The notes under the pieces: model-generated | Database searches by the model: none | Seen by the model: only the letters and a program-made list of their open reading frames with translations | Told to the model about the DNA's origin: nothing | Origin: Symsagittifera roscoffensis | Lineage: Eukaryota; Xenacoelomorpha; Acoela; Convolutidae | Length of the DNA: 64,000 nucleotides | Direction: 5' to 3' | NCBI RefSeq assembly: GCF_963678635.1 | Contig: NC_087070.1 | Span: forward strand, 7,162,539 to 7,226,538 | Shown here: positions 55,201-64,000 of the stretch, piece by piece | How the letters are laid out: every line of letters starts with the position of its first letter | Position numbering within the stretch: position 1 is the stretch's first letter | Translations under genes and position numbers: made by a program

Positions 55201-56486
55201 TTCGAGAGGCTCTTTTTGATGTCAATGGAGTTCTCCAAGCTACGTAGATGGCTCCGAAATTGGCGTCAATAACTTGGCATCAACCATATATCGCGTAAAA
55301 AATTGCAAAAACATTCAATTTTAATTAACAAAACTGCTCGTCAATGATTTGGCTGCATTTAATTTTAATCGAAAATTTTTTGCTTAATTAAAAATTGGCA
55401 AAAGTTTGAAATATGGTGCTAAAATTGGGCGTTAAATTTGTGTCGTGTATGTTTTTGCCTCAATTCAATTTGGAACAACTTTAAAATCACTTTGATTCGG
55501 TCGTTGACCAAAACAGACTATTGAAAACAAATCGCAACTAGATAAAACAAGAATGTTTGCATATCAACGAAAAATTCTAAAGGTACCGACTGCCCCTAAA
55601 AACAAAATTGATTACAAAATTATCAAAAGAATTTAAAAAAAGTTTTTTTTTCCTTTAATTTTTTTCGTTTTGTAGTCCCACCTAAATTTTCAATTACAAA
55701 AACAGATTTTCAAAGCATCCCGAGTTTGTGAAAAACATGACCAAATGACTTTTCTCAGGTCAATTTCGATGGACTTAATCCGGCGCTCAGGCGTGTTATA
55801 CAACGCAATATATCGCGCGTTAATTATCACCGATTTGCAAAATTGGCATCTTTCGATAGTTAAATTTTCACCAAAAAATTTTCATACGTACTCCTGACAA
55901 TAATATGCAAACAAAAAATCTTGTTTCAAAAACGCTTCAAAAACAATAAATTAGGCATAATTGACAAAACTTCTTCTTACAAATGTTCTCAAAAATGAAT
56001 CCCACCAAAAAAATTCTAAAAAATTTCTTATTTTTAAAGTTTTTTTGGCACAATAACTTTTTTATGCTTTCTAGAAAATTATTAGTCTCAAAAACGCTAA
56101 ATGAAGCTTCCAAAACTAGTTCTTGTTTGAAATATATAAGTTTTTTTGATATTCTAAATAAACCAACTTTCATACAATTACACTTTCTGGATGGCTTTAA
56201 TTAGTCAGAATTTGGCTCAAATTCAACTTCGAACTGATTTTTCTCAACACGGTGGGAATTTTTAAAAAAATTTCTGGTATAGTCAAAACTACGACTGAAA
56301 CGGCTTGAATAGGAATAGATTTCCAATCGATTCAAAAATGATAATTTTGAGTACCTGATTTTGCATGAAAAAAAAAGATAAAAAAGAAGAAGCTAAAACA
56401 CACTCGAGCACAAAGTTTTTCCCCAAAACTCGGAACAATTTTACTGGTGACAGTGAAAAAAGTACAACTTGTAAAATGGTACAAAT
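55201..56486. other. AT-rich intergenic sequence
   Basis: Long A and T runs, no recognised protein, RNA gene or element. Lies between the truncated gypsy copy C and the 3' end of the GT92 gene, so it should include that gene's 3' UTR. Confidence 0.6.
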
Positions 56487-58528
56487 TTACGTATAATCAT
56501 CCTGAGCATTTATATTCACAAGAACTTTCCTAACGTTCATTTGCAAAGTTTCTGATACATTTTGAAGCCAGTTTATCTCAACGATATTATCATCCAAACA
56601 GTCAAGTCTGACCTTTTCTCTAAAATCAGGCCTATCTCTGAAGTGTAAATTGTGCAAGGCTTCTTTTCCGTTTCTATAATGTAGGTCGACTAATTTTGAA
56701 AATAAACTTTGGGCTTCAAGATGCTTCGAAGACAAGTTCCCAGTTATCAGATCAGTTTTCGGCATTAAGCAGCCGTGAGGCCAAATAACTTGACATGTCT
56801 GGCTGGAAAGGATACTTTTTCCTCGGTGAAAACTTTCACGATAGAATGAACTGAAATGCGCCAAATCGTTCGATTTGTTTTTTCGTTCGCATTGACGAGC
56901 AACTGGTGTGTCGGAAAGAAAAAACTCGAAAATTGAAATTTTTTATCCTCTAATTTTCACAAAACTTCTTGCAAGTTTTGTTTTCGAGAAAAATTCACAC
57001 CTACGATTTCATCCAGATCCTGTATTATAATGTATTTGCTAGCAAGAGCGTTTTTGACCATGCAAAAGGTAAATTGGGATCGCTTCAAGTGATTACCACT
57101 GTCGTATCCTGTATACTTTTCGGTCAGTTGCACAGAAAAAGTTTCGAGGAAGCCAATATTTTTGTAAAAATCGAGCACTCTTTTTGTATCTTCATTCAAT
57201 GCGAAGTTGTCTCGGCTGATTTCTCCAATCATCAGTTTGTCCACACCTGTTTGAAACAATCGGGTCTTTTCAGTTACACCCCCCTCCCCCCTCCCCCCCC
57301 CCACACACACACACAATAATGAAACAAGTATAGGAACGATTTTACCGCAAAAGTGAATCGGTTTTGCGTAGAAATGCAAAACCGATTCCCCGTGTAACGA
57401 ATCAACTTAGATTAATGCAAAAAAAAAACGAATTAAGGACAATTAAAACGCACTTAGTCCCAAATTTATGATTTATATATGACGAACACGGCAAAAAAAA
57501 GGAAAGAGCCAGTTTGAGGCTAAATTAGGTAAACTGTTTCGTTTTGACAAGTCCCATGTCATATCTTGCTTTTCCACATAATATCGGTCTAATTTTGATA
57601 CAACTTTTTTCTTTTTCATTTTTCAACATATAACCGAAAAGACGGGAACAACAACCAGGAAAAGCGTGACGAGACAGCTGGATTATTTTCCGACGAAAAA
57701 AATATCAAGTTTTGGTGAAAATCGTAGTTTTTTTTTGTCAAAAAGGTCATTTTCATTTCAAAAAAAAACATCTAAGGCGCAAAAAAGTCTTGTTCAAGAG
57801 CCTCGAAAGCGTAACTTTAATTAGTTCAGAAAGCACTTGTTTTCAATATAATCCTTTCTTTCAGAGCGCACGCGGTTTGTGTTCAGAGCGCAAGCCAAGT
57901 GTTTACGCCCATTTGAAATTTCGCGGAGCCAGTTAAAATCAACTTATCGCGACAACATTCTCTGATTGAGCTTTGAGTGAACCTTTTATAGACCCAATCA
58001 CGTACCTATCAATCGCTGGTACTCGATATACTCTGCGAGTCGCGAAGGTCTTAACGAATCCATGTTGCTTGATATTGCAGGACTACAAAGCGTAATATGG
58101 TCTTTCTTCTCTGATGTTGGATACTGTCTTTCTTTTTTTAGCTCGTTTGAGACAAGTGCATTTCCAAAAACAATTGAAATTTTTCTCGGACATTCAATTT
58201 TTTGGTCGAAGAGGCAAAAAACTTCAAGTAACGACCTCTTGAATTCATGTAATATAAATGTTTCTGTGAGTTCTCTAGAGCTCTGGCCGTCAATTAAACA
58301 TCTAACTTCGCCGTCAATTTGGTTCTTGCTTTCTGCTAGATTTCTACCGTTGCCGAATAAGGCAAACACCATAACAGCTTTCTTCTCGTTTATTTCCCGC
58401 TCGTCGCATAGGGCCCTCCACATAAAAACGTAGTCTTTTTTAGTTCCATTATTGAGAAAGAACTTTTCAATCTGCATTTTTTTTATTGTCACCACCAATC
58501 CCAGTCTCGACAAAATTTTTTCTGTCAT
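56487..58528 (-). CDS. GT92 (DUF23) family glycosyltransferase gene, three exons
   Basis: Exon 1 58528-58006, exon 2 57246-57001, exon 3 56902-56487. Donors ATAG/GTACGT and GTAG/GTGTGA and acceptors TTTCAAACAG and ACACACCAG fit, and all joins keep the frame: 394 residues with a TAA stop. Exon 1 ends in the GT92 signature HITLCSPAISSN...LAEYIEYQRLIG. The splice restores GVDKLMIGEIS. Exon 2 carries FTFCMVKNALASKYIIIQDL and DLDE, the DxD-like nucleotide-sugar/metal site. Exon 3 has GKSILSSQTCQVIWPHG and VDLHYRNG near the family's HHYR region. Family members transfer galactose in the Golgi. An in-frame TAA lies just upstream of the ATG at 58528. No signal anchor is visible, so an upstream exon may be missing. 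Could be functional or a recent relic. Confidence 0.72.
57280..57316. repeat. Poly-C and (CA)n microsatellite
   Basis: CCCCCCTCCCCCCTCCCCCC runs followed by about eight CA repeats, inside intron 1 of the GT92 gene roughly 35 bp from the exon 2 acceptor. Confidence 0.9.
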
Positions 58529-58793
58529 TTTCAAAAGCAGTTTTACTTTTTACTATTGGAAGAATTCCGGACTAAGTGGTCATCAACTTGATGTGTAAGT
58601 TGAAGTTTTGACCCCAAAATATTATGTTTTAACAATAGCATTAAAAAAAAAGCGACTAATGAAATTTTCGTAGAAATTCCATCGCTTATAACGATGCAAT
58701 TCCATTATGTCGAGACTGAAGGTACTTCAGTCGACAAGAAGTTCAATACAGTCTGCAATAAATTTTTCGGGGGTGAAGTGGAGGGAAGTTTAA

Positions 58794-58836
58794 GAGGGGG
58801 AGGGGAGGAGGAGGAGGAGGGCGGAGGAGGTGGGGA
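58794..58836 (+). other. G-rich purine tract upstream of GT92 exon 1 (also at 61001-61043)
   Basis: GGGGG, GGGGAGG, repeated GAGGAGGAGG and GGTGGGG, about 260 bp upstream of the GT92 ATG on the opposite strand. Several G runs could form a quadruplex; no function is shown. Confidence 0.55.
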
Positions 58837-59751
58837 CTTAAGAAATCAGGCTCGATGGTCTCGACCGTTTCAACATTCAGAAGCTCGTTGCAAGTATTTT
58901 ATAGCATCCCTTATGGGAGGGGAAGGGCAAGCAAACTTGAGGTTTTTCAAAGTGCGTTTAACGGAGCCATTTTATGCTTACGTTCAAATGAGTCTCTTGA
59001 AAAAGACAGCGCTATATTTAATATATTTTTTTTCTAGGTAGAAAAACCCCATTTTCGGTCCAAATTTTCAAAATAGTCAAAAACAGGAAAAAACAAAACA
59101 ACTCTAAAAAGTTTTTACGAATGTGCTAAAAAGTTTGTCTTTAGCAAAAATATTATTGATCAAATAGGATCGTTGCAACGTTTTCGTAGGTGCTCGGAAG
59201 ATTAATTGTCCGATCGAGTGCAAATTCGACGAGTACTTTTGGAACTACTCTCCCTTTCCGTCAGAAGTAATCTTCTACTCCCCTTCGAAGTCCCTAAGGA
59301 GAAACTCTATAACAGAACGTCTTGGCGCGTCAATCTCAACACTTCGTATTAAATCTGTTTTCAAACACTTGAATTAACGAGTATTTTATCGAGAAAATAA
59401 CTCTGGAAATTTCGTAAAATAACGATATTTTTAACAAACTTTTTCATTGTTAACATCGGTAACATCGGCCACAAAACACTGCATAACTCAAAGCAAGCTG
59501 CAAAAATGGCCAATATTTGTCCTTAAGACAAATTGCTCTTTTTAAAGGTCAGCCTTATTCAGGGATGAACCAAATTAGAGCGTAAAGACGGTTAAAATAG
59601 GTTTTGGTGGGATCGAATTCGAACCTGGTTACGGAGCGTCCCATCAAGTTCGGGGCATATTTGAGTTCTAGAAAGGAAATGACCGCACCCTGTATACGCT
59701 TGGCTACTGTCCCTATATGCATTTACATTTATATGCAATTTTGCTCTTGGG

Positions 59752-60063
59752 TTATATTTGCGCTGCAACATCCTCCACCCCTAAACAAGGAAGAACGGGA
59801 GCGAGCTTTACGGTCGGGTGGGTCAGTTTGCTCGTAACGGTCTTTATGCCGGCGGATCTCGCGCATCCGTGCTTGCCATAGTGCAGTCTCAGGATACGTG
59901 CGAACGGATAATGTCCACGTGGAGTGTCAGGCTCTATGACCCAAACCAAGTCGCCGGCTTTCAACTTAACGTCTGACTGGTTGTGCCACTTGGCCCTCCT
60001 ATTGAGGGAAGGAACGTAATCCCGCGTCCACCGTGTCCAAATTGCGTTAGCGGATGATTGCGC
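59752..60063 (-). pseudogene. Duplicated C-terminus of BEL 2 integrase
   Basis: AQSSANAIWTRWTRDYVPSL to LGVEDVAAQI, identical to the end of the frame at 61959-62924. It is a DUF5641-like tail cut off at the duplication junction. The frame continues upstream into unrelated sequence (ACALNTNRVRSERAQ), so the open frame 60105-59752 is chimeric by chance. Confidence 0.85.
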
Positions 60064-60212
60064 TCTTTCAGAGCGCACGCGGTTTGTGTTCAGAGCGCAA
60101 GCCAAGTGTTTACGCCCATTTGAAATTTCGCGGAGCCAGTTAAAATCAACTTATCGCGACAACATTCTCTGATTGAGCTTTGAGTGAACCTTTTATAGAC
60201 CCAATCACGTAC

Positions 60213-60735
60213 CTATCAATCGCTGGTACTCGATATACTCTGCGAGTCGCGAAGGTCTTAACGAATCCATGTTGCTTGATATTGCAGGACTACAAAGCGT
60301 AATATGGTCTTTCTTCTCTGATGTTGGATACTGTCTTTCTTTTTTTAGCTCGTTTGAGACAAGTGCATTTCCAAAAACAATTGAAATTTTTCTCGGACAT
60401 TCAATTTTTTGGTCGAAGAGGCAAAAAACTTCAAGTAACGACCTCTTGAATTCATGTAATATAAATGTTTCTGTGAGTTCTCTAGAGCTCTGGCCGTCAA
60501 TTAAACATCTAACTTCGCCGTCAATTTGGTTCTTGCTTTCTGCTAGATTTCTACCGTTGCCGAATAAGGCAAACACCATAACAGCTTTCTTCTCGTTTAT
60601 TTCCCGCTCGTCGCATAGGGCCCTCCACATAAAAACGTAGTCTTTTTTAGTTCCATTATTGAGAAAGAACTTTTCAATCTGCATTTTTTTTATTGTCACC
60701 ACCAATCCCAGTCTCGACAAAATTTTTTCTGTCAT
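60213..60735 (-). pseudogene. Second copy of GT92 exon 1
   Basis: Identical to 58006-58528, including the GTACGT donor at its end. No exon 2 follows within the duplicated unit; downstream lies BEL integrase sequence (60063) and then the other exon 1. It can contribute to a protein only if spliced over 2.9 kb to the acceptor at 57246. Confidence 0.8.
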
Positions 60736-61958
60736 TTTCAAAAGCAGTTTTACTTTTTACTATTGGAAGAATTCCGGACTAAGTGGTCATCAACTTGATG
60801 TGTAAGTTGAAGTTTTGACCCCAAAATATTATGTTTTAACAATAGCATTAAAAAAAAAGCGACTAATGAAATTTTCGTAGAAATTCCATCGCTTATAACG
60901 ATGCAATTCCATTATGTCGAGACTGAAGGTACTTCAGTCGACAAGAAGTTCAATACAGTCTGCAATAAATTTTTCGGGGGTGAAGTGGAGGGAAGTTTAA
61001 GAGGGGGAGGGGAGGAGGAGGAGGAGGGCGGAGGAGGTGGGGACTTAAGAAATCAGGCTCGATGGTCTCGACCGTTTCAACATTCAGAAGCTCGTTGCAA
61101 GTATTTTATAGCATCCCTTATGGGAGGGGAAGGGCAAGCAAACTTGAGGTTTTTCAAAGTGCGTTTAACGGAGCCATTTTATGCTTACGTTCAAATGAGT
61201 CTCTTGAAAAAGACAGCGCTATATTTAATATATTTTTTTTCTAGGTAGAAAAACCCCATTTTCGGTCCAAATTTTCAAAATAGTCAAAAACAGGAAAAAA
61301 CAAAACAACTCTAAAAAGTTTTTACGAATGTGCTAAAAAGTTTGTCTTTAGCAAAAATATTATTGATCAAATAGGATCGTTGCAACGTTTTCGTAGGTGC
61401 TCGGAAGATTAATTGTCCGATCGAGTGCAAATTCGACGAGTACTTTTGGAACTACTCTCCCTTTCCGTCAGAAGTAATCTTCTACTCCCCTTCGAAGTCC
61501 CTAAGGAGAAACTCTATAACAGAACGTCTTGGCGCGTCAATCTCAACACTTCGTATTAAATCTGTTTTCAAACACTTGAATTAACGAGTATTTTATCGAG
61601 AAAATAACTCTGGAAATTTCGTAAAATAACGATATTTTTAACAAACTTTTTCATTGTTAACATCGGTAACATCGGCCACAAAACACTGCATAACTCAAAG
61701 CAAGCTGCAAAAATGGCCAATATTTGTCCTTAAGACAAATTGCTCTTTTTAAAGGTCAGCCTTATTCAGGGATGAACCAAATTAGAGCGTAAAGACGGTT
61801 AAAATAGGTTTTGGTGGGATCGAATTCGAACCTGGTTACGGAGCGTCCCATCAAGTTCGGGGCATATTTGAGTTCTAGAAAGGAAATGACCGCACCCTGT
61901 ATACGCTTGGCTACTGTCCCTATATGCATTTACATTTATATGCAATTTTGCTCTTGGG
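60736..61958. other. Region upstream of duplicated GT92 exon 1, including BEL 2 LTR sequence
   Basis: Same as 58529-59751. Contains the purine tract, T-rich sequence and, next to the pol end, the start of a BEL LTR. On the minus strand a GGTTCGAATTC at 61822-61832 with an upstream TAGCCAAGCG resembles pol III B and A boxes. No protein is supported. Confidence 0.5.
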
Positions 61959-62945
61959 TTATATTTGCGCTGCAACATCCTCCACCCCTAAACAAGGAAG
62001 AACGGGAGCGAGCTTTACGGTCGGGTGGGTCAGTTTGCTCGTAACGGTCTTTATGCCGGCGGATCTCGCGCATCCGTGCTTGCCATAGTGCAGTCTCAGG
62101 ATACGTGCGAACGGATAATGTCCACGTGGAGTGTCAGGCTCTATGACCCAAACCAAGTCGCCGGCTTTCAACTTAACGTCTGACTGGTTGTGCCACTTGG
62201 CCCTCCTATTGAGGGAAGGAACGTAATCCCGCGTCCACCGTGTCCAAATTGCGTTAGCGGATGATTGCGCTCTGGCAAACCGCTTCTTATGGTCGAAGTT
62301 TTCTTCGAAACGTGGCGACGGAAAACTCGCTGCATGTTGACCAAGAATAAAATGATTCGGGGTCAACGCCTCTAGATCTAGCGGATTGGAACTAACGGAT
62401 GTTATTCGTCCAGCGTTAAGTGGCTGCTCAACAAGGCACAGCGTGGTCCTTAGAAACTCCTCAGTTACTCTCCTGTTACCTAGGATGTCATACAAAACGC
62501 GCTTGACACTCCGAACTAATCGCTCCCAGGAGCCACCATGGTGCGGTGCGCTGGGTGGATTGAATTTCCACTTGATCCCTTTCTGAACAAAAACAGCGGG
62601 TGCGAGCTTGTTCCAACTCTCAACGCAAGCTAAGAGCTCTTTCTGAGCGCCAACAAAGTTCGTGCCGTTGTCGGACATGATGGTAGTCGGAGTACCGCGA
62701 CGTGCAATAAACCTATCCACGCCCATCACACGAGAGCTTGTGTCGAGCAAGGGGACCACTTCAATGTGAACCAATCTAGTGGTTAGACAGGTGAACAAAA
62801 AACCCCACCTCTTTTCCGTACTTCTCCGGATTGGAACTACGAACGGCCCAAAGTAGTCGACACCTGTAATAGAGAAAGGAGGTTGCTTGTAACCCAGCCT
62901 TTCAATGGGCAGATCAGCCATCATATGAGTTACGGTTTGCGCTTA
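61959..62945 (-). pseudogene. BEL/Pao element 2: integrase core and C-terminal domain
   Basis: 321-residue frame from 62924, MMADLPIERLGYKQPPFSIT. Asp in GVDYFGPF, Asp in IMSDNGTNFVGA and Glu in HHGGSWERLVRSVKRVL form the DDE triad. LTPNHFILGQ and the DUF5641 tail (LKAGDLVWVIEPDTPRGHYP) follow. An in-frame TAA at 62943-62945 separates it from the zinc-finger part upstream (CVVCQKR before the stop), so the polyprotein is interrupted once here although the core is complete. It is a different BEL lineage from the one at 2870-10244. The stop at 61959 is followed by a polypurine tract. Confidence 0.88.
61977..61990 (-). other. BEL 2 polypurine tract and 3' LTR start (copy at 59770-59783)
   Basis: On the minus strand, AGGGGTGGAGGA is directly followed by TGTTGCAGCGC at 61977 downward. 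A purine tract ending at TG marks the start of the 3' LTR. The 5' LTR is off the window, so the LTR end cannot be fixed. Confidence 0.6.
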
Positions 62946-63524
62946 GCGTTTTTGGCAGACAACGCAAGTATTTTCAATGTTTCGCAGCAACCATCGCAAA
63001 TTTAACACAACGTATTTCAAATTAACCACCGTACGCATGTAATCCAAGCCTTGACGGAAAATCCTAACGTGCAAGTGTTTAACCAATAATCGAACAACCG
63101 CGTGACGTGCATCAAGTATAATCGAATGCTTGCTATCGAAATCGGAATTAACCAAGCGGCTGACCCGCCCAGTCGAGCGAAGGATGCCAGCTGGTCCAAT
63201 GAACGGCGAATACTTGGCGATCCGACTATTCTTCGTGATAACTTTACCGGATCTTAGTAGTTTTAGCTCACTAGGGAATGTTTCACCCTGGGACATGTAA
63301 ATGAGCTTCTGTTCAGCAATATTCATTTCACACGGGTCTGTAATTTTTAATATACTCGACCGGAAATGTTTATGGGATGGCCGCCATCTTAACAAAAATG
63401 CTACTGTGCGTTTGTATTTTACGATTGAATTGAATCTCTCCCATTTTTCCAATGGAAGATTTTCCTCTGTCAAAACATCGACGACGAAGTTTGACGAGTC
63501 TTCCAGACAAATCCCAATATCTCA
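62946..63524 (-). pseudogene. BEL/Pao element 2: RNase H-integrase linker and zinc finger
   Basis: Frame 63473-62943: EKWERFNSIVKYKRTVAFLL, AEQKLIYMSQGETFPSELKL, GPAGILRSTGRVSRLVNSDF. The HHCC finger is only partly kept: expected LVKHLHVRI and NTCVVCQK are present. Upstream, two stop codons (TAA TGA at about 63522-63527) lie in the same frame, after which sequence DIGICLEDSS continues. The element is inactive unless these stops are sequence errors. Confidence 0.8.
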
Positions 63525-64000
63525 TTAAGGTCCTTTGAGTCCTATTTTATCAATAATCCTTGTATCGGGCTTGTACGGCCAATCAGTCGTCCTCAGTATA
63601 CTAGGGCCATTAACCCAGCTGCTTTCCTTGAGGGCTACCGGTATCAGCTGGGTTATCACCGCTAAGTATGTGATGCCACTGATCAGTCGTGGTAGACTCC
63701 AGAATCTCACCTGTGGGATTACCAACAAAAAGGGGTAGTTTATTACAGGATTTAAGCCACTGAAGAACAGTGGGCCTATCTGTCCACATGAAGATATCCG
63801 TAACTTTGAAAGTAAGGCCTTTCAAAATTTCTTCTTTTAAGCGGTTTGCAAGAAGAGCCGCTTGAATCTCTAACTTTGGAATAGGTAGCGCTTTCATAGG
63901 CGCGACGCGGGCTTTGCCAAACACAAAAGCTAATTCGATCTGATGCGAGCTAGCAAGTCGCGCACGAAGGAAAGCGACGGCACAGAAAACATCCTGCGAA
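63525..64000 (-). pseudogene. BEL/Pao element 2: RNase H, running off the window
   Basis: Open to the right edge. QDVFCAVAFLRARLA, FGKARVAPMKALPIPKLEIQ and DIFMWTDRPTVLQWLKS are RNase H blocks. A frame change near 63650 separates SGDNPADTGS from ALKESSWVNGPSIL. RT and Gag would lie to the right of the window. Confidence 0.82.

Larger units (their letters stand above)
57857..60063. repeat. Tandem duplication, first copy (2207 bp)
   Basis: Sequence 57857-60063 is repeated at 60064-62270 with no difference that I could see. The junction has TCT microhomology (60064-60066 versus 62271-62273). The unit runs from inside GT92 intron 1 through exon 1, its upstream region and the BEL 3' LTR start to the BEL integrase C-terminus. 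Confidence 0.93.
60064..62270. repeat. Tandem duplication, second copy (2207 bp)
   Basis: Identical to 57857-60063 as far as can be read. Here the BEL part is continuous with the rest of pol (to 64000), so this is the arrangement attached to the original BEL 3' end, while the first copy is attached to GT92 exons 2 and 3. Confidence 0.93.

Noticed and set aside
60049-60105. Novel N-terminus of the 117-residue frame 59752-60105
   Set aside because: The first residues come from sequence just beyond the duplication junction and join the BEL tail only by chance.

Overview
The window is eukaryotic, almost certainly from an animal. It is built mostly of nested and rearranged LTR retrotransposons (BEL/Pao and Ty3/gypsy polyproteins), plus two intron-containing genes with GT-AG splice sites: a GT92 (DUF23) glycosyltransferase gene and a JmjC-like gene. 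There is no bacterial-style operon, rRNA, tRNA or CRISPR array. GT92 genes and BEL elements of this type are common in nematodes and crustaceans/arthropods, but the sequence does not settle the phylum.

Layout. (1) 1-13024, minus strand: Ty3/gypsy copy A (gag, protease, RT, RNase H running off the left edge). It is interrupted by a nearly intact BEL/Pao element at 2870-10244. That element has 203-bp LTRs differing at one base, a 5-bp target duplication GCTGG, a primer-binding-site candidate and a polypurine tract. Between its pol and 3' LTR it carries an antisense, intron-containing gene with a JmjC/cupin-type HxD...H signature. (2) 13025-18982: a large imperfect palindrome of long LTR-like sequence, rich in a CCCYTCCGGATT motif, joining copy A head-to-head with copy B on the plus strand. 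(3) 18983-40840: copy B, degenerate. It has a gag remnant, then an inverted gag/pol deletion derivative, then an unidentified second ORF ('ORF2') with an SGNH-hydrolase-like domain. A block of about 4.85 kb (inverted gag/pol plus the front of ORF2) is present three times in tandem (20942-35462), and the rest of ORF2 follows to about 40390. (4) 40841-42550: the 3' LTR-like ends of copies B and C, tail-to-tail. (5) 42551-55200, minus strand: copy C, a pol-to-ORF2 remnant in which pol and ORF2 lie on the same strand in order. This suggests the parent was one very large gypsy element with an extra 3' ORF.

(6) 55200-64000: a three-exon GT92 gene (56487-58528, minus). Upstream of it is the 3' end of a second BEL element (minus, running off the right edge). 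A perfect 2207-bp tandem duplication (57857-62270) copied the GT92 first exon, the BEL 3' LTR start and the BEL integrase C-terminus. Intergenic sequence is AT-rich.

Most element ORFs carry stops or frameshifts and are called pseudogenes. The best candidates for something new are the antisense JmjC-like gene inside the BEL element and the SGNH-like ORF2 attached to the gypsy element. The mixed-similarity pattern of the three tandem units indicates unequal exchange.
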